From Pseudoxanthomonas sp. SE1 (GTDB lineage: Bacteria; Pseudomonadota; Gammaproteobacteria; Xanthomonadales; Xanthomonadaceae): a stretch of DNA of 64,000 bases. This document shows, one piece after another, positions 9,062 through 17,849 of this stretch. Each line of letters opens with the position of its first letter. Position 1 is the first letter of the stretch. The position numbers and the translations under genes are program-made. The stretch covers positions 3,773,001 through 3,837,000 of the forward strand of contig NZ_CP113783.1 of assembly GCF_029542205.1 (NCBI RefSeq), read 5' to 3'. Under the pieces are notes generated by a model. The model was not told the DNA's origin and searched no databases. It saw nothing but the letters and a program-made list of their open reading frames with translations.

Positions 9062-10981
9062 TCACCAGGTGTCGCTGCGGAAGGGCGAAGCGGGCAACTG
9101 CGCGGTGTTGATCAGGTCGGCGTCGGCGGGATTGTCGGACCACGCATAGCGCACGGCGACCGGGCGCGGGATCGCCGCACTGCGCACCACCACGCGCCCC
9201 TCCGCCAGCGAAGCCGCCGCCGGATGGAAGACCTGGTCCGTGCCGGCGAGCGCGAAGCCGTGCACGCGCGTGCCACCACCGCGCACCGCCAGCGTGCCGC
9301 CCGCGCTGCCGAATTCGACATGTGCAGCACCACCCTCGAAGCGGGTGTGCTGGGGCGTCGGGCCATGGAAGTCCACGGCTTCGCCGTACGCCACATGCCG
9401 TGCGGCCAGTGCAAGGCGCTTGCCGACGTCCTGCTTGTTGATTGGATGGATGTCCTTGGGGTTGCCGATATCGATCGTCACCGCCTGCGCGGTGCCCGGC
9501 ATCCACAAGGTCATCGACTGCGACTCGCGCAACACCGCCCAGGGACTCTCGTCGCCCTTGTCGGTGCCGGAGGAGAAGTTGGCCAGCTGCACCCACAGGA
9601 ACGGCAGACTGGGCGCATCCCACTGCGTGCGCCACTGCGCCCGCCACTGTTCGATCATCGCAGGGAACTGCCGGCGGTAACGCAGCGCGTCCGCCACGGT
9701 GTTCGCGTTCGATTCGCCCTGGTACCAGATCACGCCGCGCAGCGCGTAGGGCTGCAGCGGATGGATCATCGCGTTGTACAGCAGGGTGGGATGCTGGTTC
9801 TTGTCGTCGACCAGGGCGACGCTGACGTCGGCCGGCCGGAACGACCAGCCCGCCAGCGTGCGCGGTGCGGCGCCCTGCGGCTGGACGAAGACCTCGGTCG
9901 CGTCACCGTGGATGCCGCCCCCGCCGCCGAAATCGGATACACGCACCGCCACGTGATTGACGCCCGCATGCAGGGCCGATGCCGGCACGGTGTAGCGACG
10001 CGGCAGGTTGTACTGCATTCGCGTTTCGCCGACCTGCACGCCGTTGACCCACGTGATGTCGGAATCGTCGATGCGGCCCACGCCCAGCGTCACGCCGGCA
10101 GCGGCCTCTTCGGCAGTCAGCGTGAACGTGGTGCGGTACCACGCCACGCCGTCCATACCGTTCCAGCCCGTGGCTTCCCACAATGCCGGAACCTTGATCG
10201 ATGTCCATGCGGAAGGATCGATGCTGGCGGACTGCCAGCCGGCATCATCGACGGGAAGATCAGGCCAGCGCGCCAGATTGCGGTGCGTCCGTGCCAGCGC
10301 CTGCTCGTCCTGCGCGCGCAGCGTGCTGGCCTGCTGGGCGAGCGCCTTTTCGTCCAGCCCCTGCGATGGCGCATCCATCCAGGCTTCGATGCGGCTGCCA
10401 CCCCAGGTGCTGTCGATGATGCCGATCGGCACGCCGGTGACCTTGCGCAGTTCGCGCGCGAAGAAATGCGCCACCGCCGAAAACGTGCCCGCGGCCTGCG
10501 GCGACGAGGCGACCCATTCACCCCCTGCGAGCTGCGCCTGCGGCGTTCCCGCCCAGGACTTGGGGATCTTGAAATGGCGGATCTGCGGATCGGTCGCGCG
10601 CGCGATTTCCCCTTCCGGATCCGCGGACTGCGCGATCGGCCATTCCATGTTCGACTGACCGCTGGCCAGCCACACGTCGCCGACCAGCACGTCCTGCAGC
10701 ACGCGCGCGCCGGTGCCATCGTCGATGCGCATCACGTGCGGTCCACCGGCGGACAGCGCGGGCAGTTCCAGCGACCAGTGGCCGCTGGCATCGGCCTGCG
10801 CCGCGCCATCACGGCCGGCGAACGTCACCACGACGCGCGCGCCCGGGGCCGCCTGGCCCCAGACCTGCACCGGCTGGTCGCGCTGCACCACCATGCCATC
10901 GGCGAAGAGGCGCGGCAGCTCGACGGCGTGTGCGACCGGCATTGCAAGAAGAACGAGAAGAGCGAGGGCGATTCGATTCAC
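9062..10981 (-). CDS. CE20-type xyloglucan acetylesterase (SIAE-like)
   Basis: SGNH/sialate O-acetylesterase-like esterase, 639 residues, with signal peptide ALALLVLLAMPVAHA. The catalytic Ser block is ASGQSNMEWP near residue 110. About 100 residues (including GRIDDSDITWVNGVQVG) form a jelly-roll-like domain inserted into the esterase fold, as in the Xanthomonas xyloglucan acetylesterase that founded family CE20. It would strip acetyl groups from galactosyl residues so that GH35 can act. The start is GTG and overlaps the GH74 stop as GTGA, indicating translational coupling. True sialate deacetylation is unlikely because no sialic acid genes are nearby. Confidence 0.85.
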   Translation of the reverse strand: MNRIALALLVLLAMPVAHAVELPRLFADGMVVQRDQPVQVWGQAAPGARVVVTFAGRDGAAQADASGHWSLELPALSAGGPHVMRIDDGTGARVLQDVLVGDVWLASGQSNMEWPIAQSADPEGEIARATDPQIRHFKIPKSWAGTPQAQLAGGEWVASSPQAAGTFSAVAHFFARELRKVTGVPIGIIDSTWGGSRIEAWMDAPSQGLDEKALAQQASTLRAQDEQALARTHRNLARWPDLPVDDAGWQSASIDPSAWTSIKVPALWEATGWNGMDGVAWYRTTFTLTAEEAAAGVTLGVGRIDDSDITWVNGVQVGETRMQYNLPRRYTVPASALHAGVNHVAVRVSDFGGGGGIHGDATEVFVQPQGAAPRTLAGWSFRPADVSVALVDDKNQHPTLLYNAMIHPLQPYALRGVIWYQGESNANTVADALRYRRQFPAMIEQWRAQWRTQWDAPSLPFLWVQLANFSSGTDKGDESPWAVLRESQSMTLWMPGTAQAVTIDIGNPKDIHPINKQDVGKRLALAARHVAYGEAVDFHGPTPQHTRFEGGAAHVEFGSAGGTLAVRGGGTRVHGFALAGTDQVFHPAAASLAEGRVVVRSAAIPRPVAVRYAWSDNPADADLINTAQLPASPFRSDTW

Positions 10982-13182
10982 TGCGGATCTCCGTACCAGA
11001 TGCCGCGCCCTTCGGTGCCGAAGTAGACGCGGCCATGCAGGCGGGGATCGCCTGTCACGTGACGGATGATGCCGCCAAACCGCAGTGCATCACGGTCGAT
11101 CCGCCGCCAGCGGCGTCCGCTGTCGTCGGACCGGTAGAGTCCCCTCTGTCCCTGCACTTCGCCGAACACGAACAGCACCGGCGCATCGCCGTCCTTCGCC
11201 GGCTTGCCCAGTCCCACCGACATCACGTTGTCCACGCCCGGAACGCGTGCCAGCTTGCCGGGGGACAGATGCAGCAGGCCACGCCAGGACGACGCGATCC
11301 AGGCTTCTCCGGCACGCTGCGGATGCGGCCGGATCTCCGCGCGATACCAGTCGCCGATCTCGCCGACCGGCGCGCGCACTTCCTCGAACGCGACGCCGCC
11401 GTTGCCGCTGACATACAGCTTGCCGCTGATCGCATCGAAGCCGTAGTAGATGCCTTCATCGACGCGATCAGCTTCCACCACCGCCGTCTTCGGCAGGCCT
11501 TTCACCTGCTGCCAGCGCCCGCCCATGTCGGCGGTGATCCAATGATGCTCGCCATTGCGCGGCTGCCAGATCGCGCGCTTGCCATCGGCCGCCAGCGAGA
11601 TCTTCCCTGCGCCTTCGCCATCCGGCGGCTCGGTCGCGAAGGCGGTCCAGGTGCGGCCGCCATCGTTCGACCATGCACCCCGCACCGCGCCTTCCGGCCG
11701 GTTGTGGAAATAGCCCGTGCGCACCATCACCTCCGGCGCCTGTCCGGCGAAGGCCAGGCTTTCGGTGTTGGAGAAGCGCACGCCGGCGAAGCGCTGCTGC
11801 GAGACATCGAGATTGTCGTGGACGAAGCCATCGACATCACCGAGGCCGCTCACCAGGTGCGCGCCTTGCGGTGGGCTGGCCAGTGCCAGCGGCACGGTTT
11901 CCTCGAAGCCCGCCTGCTCGAAGCGCCACTGCATCTCGGCACCCTGGTCGAATGCACGTGCGTTGGTCGATGCCCACACGCCGTAGCCGGTGACGAACAG
12001 GATGCGGTCGGGATCGTGCGGATCGATCTCGATGTCGGCCATCCAGTGCGGCTTCGCATCCGCCGTCCACGGCGCGGACGAATGGTCGAAGCGGGACCGC
12101 GGCAGCGTGGCCGTCCACGTACGTCCGCCATCGACGCTGCGGTAGAGGTCATCGTGCGGCTGGTAGCGACGGAACGTGGTGGCGACGATCACGTCCGGAT
12201 TGTCGGCCTGCACCGCGACCGCGCCCCAGCCGAACCCCTTCCCGGACGTGTCGGAGGAACGGGGCGCCGGGGTGATGTCTTCCCAGCGGTCGCCGATGGG
12301 ATCGAACCGCCACACGGCGCCGTCGGCCATGTTGTTGGGGCCGGGCTCGTCGCCGTAGCTGAGCAGCCAGCGCCCGCGTGCGTCGCGCACCATGTGGCTC
12401 GGACGCAGCCCGACAGGTTGGCCGGGCACGGCCTGCCATGTGGCACCGCCGTCGCGTGAGCGGTAGAGGCTGGTCTCGTTCGTCGAAACACCCGCGTAGA
12501 TCGTTCTGGTCGGTGTGCCTTTCGCACCGTCAGCCGGATCGAACACGACGAAGGCGATGCCCACCGGGCGCAGCTCGCGCCAGCCCATCGCCCAGGCCGA
12601 CTGCGCCTTGGCGATGGCGGGAAAACCTGCGGCCTCGCGCCATGTCGCGCCGGCATCGTCGCTCCGCCACAAGCCGTTGGCGCGTGTGCCGAACAGCAGC
12701 ACGCGGCCGTCATGCGGATCCACCGCGAGGCGCTCCCCGTTGCCGCGCCCCTGTTCGTTGCCGCCCAGCTTGAACGGCAGCGCCGCACGCTGGAAAGTCG
12801 CGCCGCGATCGGTCGAGCGCAGGATCACGCCCTCCTGCCCACGCTCGTGCAGATACGTGCCGACCGCCAGATACAGGCGATCGGGATCGGACGGATCCAG
12901 CGCGAGGCTCTCCACACCGAAACGGCCGCTGTCCTCATGGCCCATCCAGTCCATCAGCGGCAGCCATCGCTGGTCGCGCGGCTGCCAGCGGTAGGCGCCA
13001 CCGATATCGGTACGGGCGTACAGCAGGCCCTTCTCATGCGGATGAAAGACCAGGCCGCTGACGAAGCCGCCGCCGCCGATGGCGACATTGCGCCAGCGGT
13101 AGCCGGCCACGTCATCCTTCGCCGCCGCGCCGGGCACCAGCAGGAAAACGAACAGCGCGAGGGTCAGGCGAAGCGTGTGCAC
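10978..13182 (-). CDS. GH74 endo-xyloglucanase
   Basis: Endo-beta-1,4-glucanase of family GH74, inverting, cleaving the xyloglucan backbone. Repeated propeller-blade motifs are visible (DPDRLYLAVG, ILRSTDRGATF, LWRSDDAGATW), and YARTDIGGAYRW near the N terminus carries the family's first catalytic Asp. I place the start at the GTG at 13182, not the longer reading at 13302: the GTG follows AGGAGATTCC and begins a clean signal peptide (LRLTLALFVFLLVPGAAA). The mature protein is then about 730 residues. It is the first hydrolase after the TonB receptor and its stop overlaps the acetylesterase start. Confidence 0.92.
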   Translation of the reverse strand: MHTLRLTLALFVFLLVPGAAAKDDVAGYRWRNVAIGGGGFVSGLVFHPHEKGLLYARTDIGGAYRWQPRDQRWLPLMDWMGHEDSGRFGVESLALDPSDPDRLYLAVGTYLHERGQEGVILRSTDRGATFQRAALPFKLGGNEQGRGNGERLAVDPHDGRVLLFGTRANGLWRSDDAGATWREAAGFPAIAKAQSAWAMGWRELRPVGIAFVVFDPADGAKGTPTRTIYAGVSTNETSLYRSRDGGATWQAVPGQPVGLRPSHMVRDARGRWLLSYGDEPGPNNMADGAVWRFDPIGDRWEDITPAPRSSDTSGKGFGWGAVAVQADNPDVIVATTFRRYQPHDDLYRSVDGGRTWTATLPRSRFDHSSAPWTADAKPHWMADIEIDPHDPDRILFVTGYGVWASTNARAFDQGAEMQWRFEQAGFEETVPLALASPPQGAHLVSGLGDVDGFVHDNLDVSQQRFAGVRFSNTESLAFAGQAPEVMVRTGYFHNRPEGAVRGAWSNDGGRTWTAFATEPPDGEGAGKISLAADGKRAIWQPRNGEHHWITADMGGRWQQVKGLPKTAVVEADRVDEGIYYGFDAISGKLYVSGNGGVAFEEVRAPVGEIGDWYRAEIRPHPQRAGEAWIASSWRGLLHLSPGKLARVPGVDNVMSVGLGKPAKDGDAPVLFVFGEVQGQRGLYRSDDSGRRWRRIDRDALRFGGIIRHVTGDPRLHGRVYFGTEGRGIWYGDPQ

Positions 13183-13301
13183 GGAATCTCCTGTCGGGGA
13201 ACAGCGGTGCGCCGGCAGGAAGCACACCTCGGGCGCGGCACGAAGCGTGCGCCGGTCCATCGAAGGAACGGCCGGCGTACCGGCCGCTCCCGGGGGCTGC
13301 A

Positions 13302-16250
13302 TCAGAACGTGAAGCGGAGTGTCGCGGCGTAGCGGCGGTCGTTGACGTACCAGGACGTGATGCGCTTGCCGGCACCGTTCTGGTCCATCAGCGTGCGCTG
13401 CTCGGCGTTGTTGAGGTTGTTCATCTCAAGGCCGAACTGCACGTTGTCGGAGAAGCGATAGAAGATCGATCCGTCGAGCTGGCCGAAGCTGTCGCTGTAC
13501 ACCGGCAGCTTCCACGGGATGCCGCCATCGCCGCCGTTGTAACCGTTCGGGCCGATCGACAGCAGGTACTCGCTGCGCCAGTTGTAGGCCAGGCGGATCT
13601 GCCACGGTCCCTTCTCGTAGAACGCCGCGACGTTGTACGAGTTCTTCGACAGTCCATCGGCCGGCAGGTCGCCGAACAGCGATCCGTCGGTGTCGACGGG
13701 CACCGCGTTGGAGGCGGCCGGGATGCTCGTCGAGCTGTCGATGTAGGTGTAGTTCGCCGACATGCCCAGGCCATCGAACGGCGCCGGCAGGAAATCGAAG
13801 AACTGGTTCCAGCCGATTTCTGCGCCCTGGATCTTGGCCTTGCCGACGTTGACCAGGCGGGACACGCGATAGTCGTAGTCGTTGCCGTCGATGCCCGGGT
13901 AGGCGACCAGCTCCGTCTGTTGGCGGAAATAGTCCTTGATGTCCTTGTAGAAGAAGTTCACCCAGGCCATGCCGCCGCTATCCGGTGCGAAGTACCACTC
14001 CAGCGACAGATCGAACTGGTTGGCCTCCATCGGCTTCAAGTAAGGGTTGTCGGTGGAGCTGCCGGTGAGCTCCAGGTCCTCCGGGCCGAGTTGGTCGCCC
14101 GGCTCCGGATTGACGCCGTCGCGGACGGCCACGCTGAGCACCTGGTAGGCCTGCATGTCGCTGAAGGCCGGACGCGCGATGGCCTTGGACGCGGCGAAGC
14201 GGACGACCCAGTTCTCCCTCGGCTCCCACTTCACGTTCGCGCTGGGCAGCACGTCGGTGTACGAGTTCTCCGCGGAAATCGGCTCCGACTGACCCGTGCC
14301 CAGGTACGGCGCGAACGCGTTGTTCGGATACACCAGGTAGCCCTCGGCGCTGTTTTCGGTGCGCACCACGCGTACGCCGACGTTGCCGTCGATGCGCGCT
14401 TCGTCCATCGCGAAGTTCAGCATCGCGTAGGCGGCGTAGGTCTTCTCGTTCTGTACGTTACCCCACTGCGGATCGGACAGGTTGCGTGGCGTGATCTGGC
14501 CGTAGCAACAGGTGTAGTACGGAGTGGCTGCGCCGTGGATGTCGAGGTAGCTGTTAGGGAAGCCCAGCGCGGTGGCCAGCACCGGCGAGTAGAACGATCC
14601 CGGCGTGGACGCGCCGCCGCGATAGAAATTATCGAAGGTGATCAGGTTGGTCAGGCTGGAATTGACCGTGCCATTGAGGTCGAGCCCCGGCAGCGCGCCG
14701 CCGGGCAACGCCCATCCCTGCATCCAGGGCTGGAACACCGGCTGCCAGTCGTAGCCGGTGTCGATGCTGTGCGCATCGCGGTCGGTGACGCGCACGCCGA
14801 ACTTCACCGAATCGAAGACGTTGCTGTCGAAGCTGTGCTTCAGGTCCGCGCGCCAGGCGACTTCGTCGGCGGTGTTGTCGTCCTGGTGGTCCATCGTGAA
14901 CCCCCAGTAGTAGTTCGCGGGGTTGGCGGTGAACTGGTTGTCGACACCGATGCGCGGCACGCCGTGGCCCAGGTCGATGTCGATGTAGGGCACGTTGAGG
15001 CCCAGCGATACGGTGGAATCCAGCGCCTCGGTATTCGCCTTGATGTACTGCAGGTCGGTGGAGAACTCGGTGCGGTCGCTGAACAGCCACTTCAGGCCGA
15101 ACGAGTAGTCGGTGGTGTCGGACTTGCGGTGCGAGGCGCGGATGTCCGTGCCCATCGGGATGTCGCCGTTCGAACGCAGCCGGCCCGACACGAACACGTT
15201 GCCGTCGAATTCGTAAGGCTGGCTGGCATCGACGCGCACCTGCAGCGGATCGTTGGAGACGAAGATCGCGTCTTCGTACCAGAGCTCGTCGTATCGGCTC
15301 TGGAAGGCGGTGGCGAACAGCTCCAGGTTGTCGTTCGGCCGCCATTGCAGGGCGACGTAGGCGCCCTGGCGCTCGCGCTCGTACTCCAGCGTGCGCCAGT
15401 CGGCGCCGCGGGGCAGCCACAGGTTCTCGTTGGTGCCGTCGTTGTCGAGGTCCGAGTTGGCCGTGTTGAAGAACGGCCGCACGAACATGCCATCGGTGCG
15501 TGTCGCCAACTCGGAATGGGCCAGGTTGACCAGGATGCCGAACTCGCCTGCGTCAGTGTCCCAGCGATTGCTGAAGAGCACCGAACCCGCGGGCTTGACC
15601 TGCTCGGCGAAGTCACCGCGGTTGGCGCTGAACGACATGCCGAAGCGGCTGCCTTCGATGTCGAACGGCATGAACGTGCGCAGGTCGACGCTGCCGCCGA
15701 GACCACCCTCGATCATGTCCGCCTTCTGGTTCTTGTAGACGTCGACGCCGGCCATCAGCTCGGCGGGCACGTCCTGGAAACTCAGCGCCCGGCCGCCGGA
15801 CGCGGAGAAGCTGTCGCGACCGTTCAACTCGGAGCGCACCTGGGTCAGGCCGCGCACCTGCACACCGCCGCCTTCGGCGGAGAAATGCTCCGGATCGCCA
15901 ACCGTCAGGAAGCGATCGATGGTCACGCCGGGGATGCGCGACAGTGTTTCCGTGACGCTGCGGTCGGGCAATGCGCCGATGTCGAGCGCGGTGACCGAGT
16001 CGACGAACGTGTCGGCGTCGCGCTTGATGTCCTGCGCCCGGTAGACGGAGCCGCGGATACCGGTGACGACGACGGCATCAAGTTCGGTAGCGGCCTCTTC
16101 CTGTTGCGTGGCGGGCGCGGTGTCCTGCGCGTACGCAGGCGCGGCCAGCATCATGGCGATGCCCAGGGCGAGGACGGTGGGTTGCAGCTTGCGGCCATCG
16201 GAGCGGACGGCACGGACGGCCGCCGCAGGGCGGCGCTGGAGCGTTGACAT
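13302..16250 (-). CDS. TonB-dependent receptor for xyloglucan oligosaccharides
   Basis: Outer-membrane TonB-dependent transporter, 982 residues from the ATG at 16250, which follows GGGAGGGAACATCC. The signal peptide runs to AAPAYA, and the mature protein starts with a TonB-box-like ELDAVVVTGIRGS. A plug domain (RIPGVTIDRFL, VRGLTQVRSELNGRD) and a long barrel ending in aromatic TLRFTF follow. This is the large Xanthomonas/Caulobacter oligosaccharide-receptor type. As first gene of the block it would import xyloglucan fragments made by GH74; the substrate is inferred from neighbours. An upstream in-frame ATG at 16433 lacks a ribosome site and would bury the signal peptide. Confidence 0.92.
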   Translation of the reverse strand: MSTLQRRPAAAVRAVRSDGRKLQPTVLALGIAMMLAAPAYAQDTAPATQQEEAATELDAVVVTGIRGSVYRAQDIKRDADTFVDSVTALDIGALPDRSVTETLSRIPGVTIDRFLTVGDPEHFSAEGGGVQVRGLTQVRSELNGRDSFSASGGRALSFQDVPAELMAGVDVYKNQKADMIEGGLGGSVDLRTFMPFDIEGSRFGMSFSANRGDFAEQVKPAGSVLFSNRWDTDAGEFGILVNLAHSELATRTDGMFVRPFFNTANSDLDNDGTNENLWLPRGADWRTLEYERERQGAYVALQWRPNDNLELFATAFQSRYDELWYEDAIFVSNDPLQVRVDASQPYEFDGNVFVSGRLRSNGDIPMGTDIRASHRKSDTTDYSFGLKWLFSDRTEFSTDLQYIKANTEALDSTVSLGLNVPYIDIDLGHGVPRIGVDNQFTANPANYYWGFTMDHQDDNTADEVAWRADLKHSFDSNVFDSVKFGVRVTDRDAHSIDTGYDWQPVFQPWMQGWALPGGALPGLDLNGTVNSSLTNLITFDNFYRGGASTPGSFYSPVLATALGFPNSYLDIHGAATPYYTCCYGQITPRNLSDPQWGNVQNEKTYAAYAMLNFAMDEARIDGNVGVRVVRTENSAEGYLVYPNNAFAPYLGTGQSEPISAENSYTDVLPSANVKWEPRENWVVRFAASKAIARPAFSDMQAYQVLSVAVRDGVNPEPGDQLGPEDLELTGSSTDNPYLKPMEANQFDLSLEWYFAPDSGGMAWVNFFYKDIKDYFRQQTELVAYPGIDGNDYDYRVSRLVNVGKAKIQGAEIGWNQFFDFLPAPFDGLGMSANYTYIDSSTSIPAASNAVPVDTDGSLFGDLPADGLSKNSYNVAAFYEKGPWQIRLAYNWRSEYLLSIGPNGYNGGDGGIPWKLPVYSDSFGQLDGSIFYRFSDNVQFGLEMNNLNNAEQRTLMDQNGAGKRITSWYVNDRRYAATLRFTF

Positions 16251-16552
16251 GGATGTTCCCTCCCAGGACACATGACAAGCGATTGAGTTGTGGTCCCGAT
16301 CCGCGGACGTCTTCGCGTCTTTCGGCCGGATGAAGCATGTGGCGGCTGCGGCTCCGGCCGCGGTCGTCGGTGGTGCGGATCCATCCGTGGCGGATGTCAG
16401 GGCGGCGAAAGGCATCTGGCCCGACCCGGACAATCAACCGGCGGCCGTGGGACCGCTCTTTGTGACTGCGGCGGGAGCATAGGCGGCGCTGACATGCCGT
16501 ACCAATGAAATATTGATCACCAGCTATATCGAACCCGAATAGCTCGGCCGGC
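16251..16552 (-). promoter_or_regulatory. Control region of the TonB receptor / xyloglucan block
   Basis: This 302-bp gap between the LysR gene and the TonB receptor holds no convincing gene. Read on the minus strand it has a plausible sigma-70 promoter: TTGGTA (16500-16505) and TATGCT (16476-16481) with an 18-bp spacer, leaving a leader of over 200 nt. Just upstream, overlapping the -35, is ATTTCATT (16504-16511), a sequence also found in the divergent galactose control region. No terminator hairpin was recognised after the LysR gene. Confidence 0.45.
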
Positions 16553-17554
16553 TCAGCCCGGGGGACCCTCACCCGGGGGCGATGCGCCTGCGGGACGCGG
16601 CGGCTCCGGTTCGGCATACAGGCGGCGGGCAGTCGCCCGCAGCGCCTCCAGCACGCGCTCGGCGCCTGGCGACAGCAGCTGGTCGCGGCGGCGCACGATG
16701 CCGAAGAACTCCATGCGCACCCCCAGCTCGATCGGCAGCACGCACATCTGGCCGGTCTGCAGGTACGGGCCCACGGATTCGGCCGGCAGCGCGGTGAGCA
16801 TGTCGCTGTGCCGCAGCAGGTGGATGATCACCGGAAGCGAGGCGGTCTCCACGATGTTCTGCGGCGGTGGCTGGCCGTGCTCCAGGAACACCGCGTCCAG
16901 CCGCGAGCGCAGCACGCTGGCGGCCGGCGGCATGATCCAGCCGTAGTCGACCAGATCGGCGTGGGTGATGCGCGGGCGCCGGGTGAGCGGATGCCCGGCG
17001 CGCACGATGACGGCGTGCGGCTCGTCCGCCAGCGGCTCGAAGTCCAGCTCGCCTGCGCCTTCCGGGCCCATGATGCGACCGATGACGATGTCCAGTTGCC
17101 CATCCAGCAGCTTGGCGACCAGGGGCCGGCTGTAGTCCATTTCGACCTTGATGAGGATGTCGGGGAAGTCGCGCTTCACCGCCGCAACCGCCTGGGGAAC
17201 CAGGGTGGTGCCCGGGTTCACCACCGTGCCGATGGACGCCTGGCCCATCCGCCCGCTGCGCAGCGCGGCGATCTCGTCGTGGGCACGACCGATCTCCGAC
17301 AGCGCGGAGCGCGCCCGGCGGATCAGTACCTGGCCATACCAGGTGGGCTCCACGCCGCGCGCGTGACGCTCGAACAACGGCACGCCCAGCAGGCTTTCCA
17401 TTTCCGCCAGCAGCTTGGACGCGGCAGGCTGGGTCATGTTGGCGGCCTCGGCGGCACGCAGCACCGACCGCTGCTCGTACAGGTGCAGCAGCAGGGTGAG
17501 ATGGCGGGTCTTGAGCCGGGTGGCGCCGAACCAGCCGGTGGTGGGTTGGACCAT
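16553..17554 (-). CDS. LysR-family regulator, GbpR-like
   Basis: LysR-type transcription regulator of 333 residues. The N-terminal winged helix-turn-helix is clear (RSVLRAAEAANMTQPAASKLLAEME, described here as residues 28-53), followed by the periplasmic-binding-fold effector domain from about residue 95 (GQASIGTVVNPGTTLVPQAV). The overall pattern resembles GbpR, the Agrobacterium regulator of a galactose/arabinose-binding protein. It lies between the xyloglucan block and the divergent galactose operon, so it probably senses a sugar or sugar acid and controls one or both. CGGAGG precedes the ATG. Two inverted repeats in its upstream gap are candidate operators. Confidence 0.88.
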   Translation of the reverse strand: MVQPTTGWFGATRLKTRHLTLLLHLYEQRSVLRAAEAANMTQPAASKLLAEMESLLGVPLFERHARGVEPTWYGQVLIRRARSALSEIGRAHDEIAALRSGRMGQASIGTVVNPGTTLVPQAVAAVKRDFPDILIKVEMDYSRPLVAKLLDGQLDIVIGRIMGPEGAGELDFEPLADEPHAVIVRAGHPLTRRPRITHADLVDYGWIMPPAASVLRSRLDAVFLEHGQPPPQNIVETASLPVIIHLLRHSDMLTALPAESVGPYLQTGQMCVLPIELGVRMEFFGIVRRRDQLLSPGAERVLEALRATARRLYAEPEPPRPAGASPPGEGPPG

Positions 17555-17574
17555 GGGAACCTCCGGGCGAATGA

Positions 17575-17595
17575 GCTATTCGCACTGGGAATAGC
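17575..17595. promoter_or_regulatory. Inverted repeat near the LysR start
   Basis: GCTATTC and GAATAGC form perfect 7-bp arms around a 7-bp spacer, about 20 bp upstream of the LysR start codon. The position fits an autoregulatory site of a LysR protein. Binding is not shown by sequence alone. Confidence 0.4.
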
Positions 17596-17599
17596 CTAT

Positions 17600-17618
17600 G
17601 ACAAAAATTTCATTTGTC
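17600..17618. promoter_or_regulatory. Inverted repeat, candidate LysR operator
   Basis: GACAAA and TTTGTC flank the 7-bp AATTTCA in an unusually A+T-rich spot of the divergent LysR/galactose gap. The embedded ATTTCATT (17607-17614) recurs upstream of the TonB receptor. It is a reasonable activator site for the galactose operon. Confidence 0.42.
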
Positions 17619-17768
17619 GTACATAGATGCCCACGCGAGGCTATGCCACGCTTCAAGGGCGGGCTGGCCGGGACTCCGGGCCGCCCGCCACGGCGTCACC
17701 CGCGGACGGCCGGCACAGGCCCGCCGCATGGTGATTCCGCATCCGATCCACGCCGGGAGGAGGGCCCC

Positions 17769-17849
17769 ATGGCGACATCGCAGTCCGACGGCACCCCGCG
17801 TGCCGGCGCCATCGTCGCGTCCACGCCACCCGCAAGCGGACATCCGTGA
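17769..17849 (+). CDS. Possible 26-aa leader peptide of the galactose operon
   Basis: A short reading frame (MATSQSDGTPRAGAIV...) begins with ATG seven bases after a strong GGAGGAGGG ribosome site (17755-17764), the best in this intergenic region. It ends with TGA at 17847-17849, overlapping the GTG start of the dehydrogenase as GTGA. The dehydrogenase itself has only a weak ribosome site, so translation may reach it by coupling from this peptide. The peptide shows no domain, and it could instead be an unused remnant. Confidence 0.4.
   Translation: MATSQSDGTPRAGAIVASTPPASGHP

Noticed and set aside
9438..9451. Possible FNR site TTGATTGGATGGAT
   Set aside because: Only the first half matches TTGAT-N4-ATCAA and it lies inside the acetylesterase gene.
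13183..13302. 40-codon N-terminal extension of the GH74 gene
   Set aside because: A GTG at 13182 has an AGGAG site and starts a clean signal peptide; the extension would bury it.
13920..16247. 775-codon plus-strand frame opposite the TonB receptor
   Set aside because: Antisense of the receptor gene; composition typical of shadow frames, no domain.
16251..16433. 61-codon N-terminal extension of the TonB receptor
   Set aside because: ATG 16250 has GGGAGG and begins the signal peptide; the extension overlaps the presumed promoter leader.
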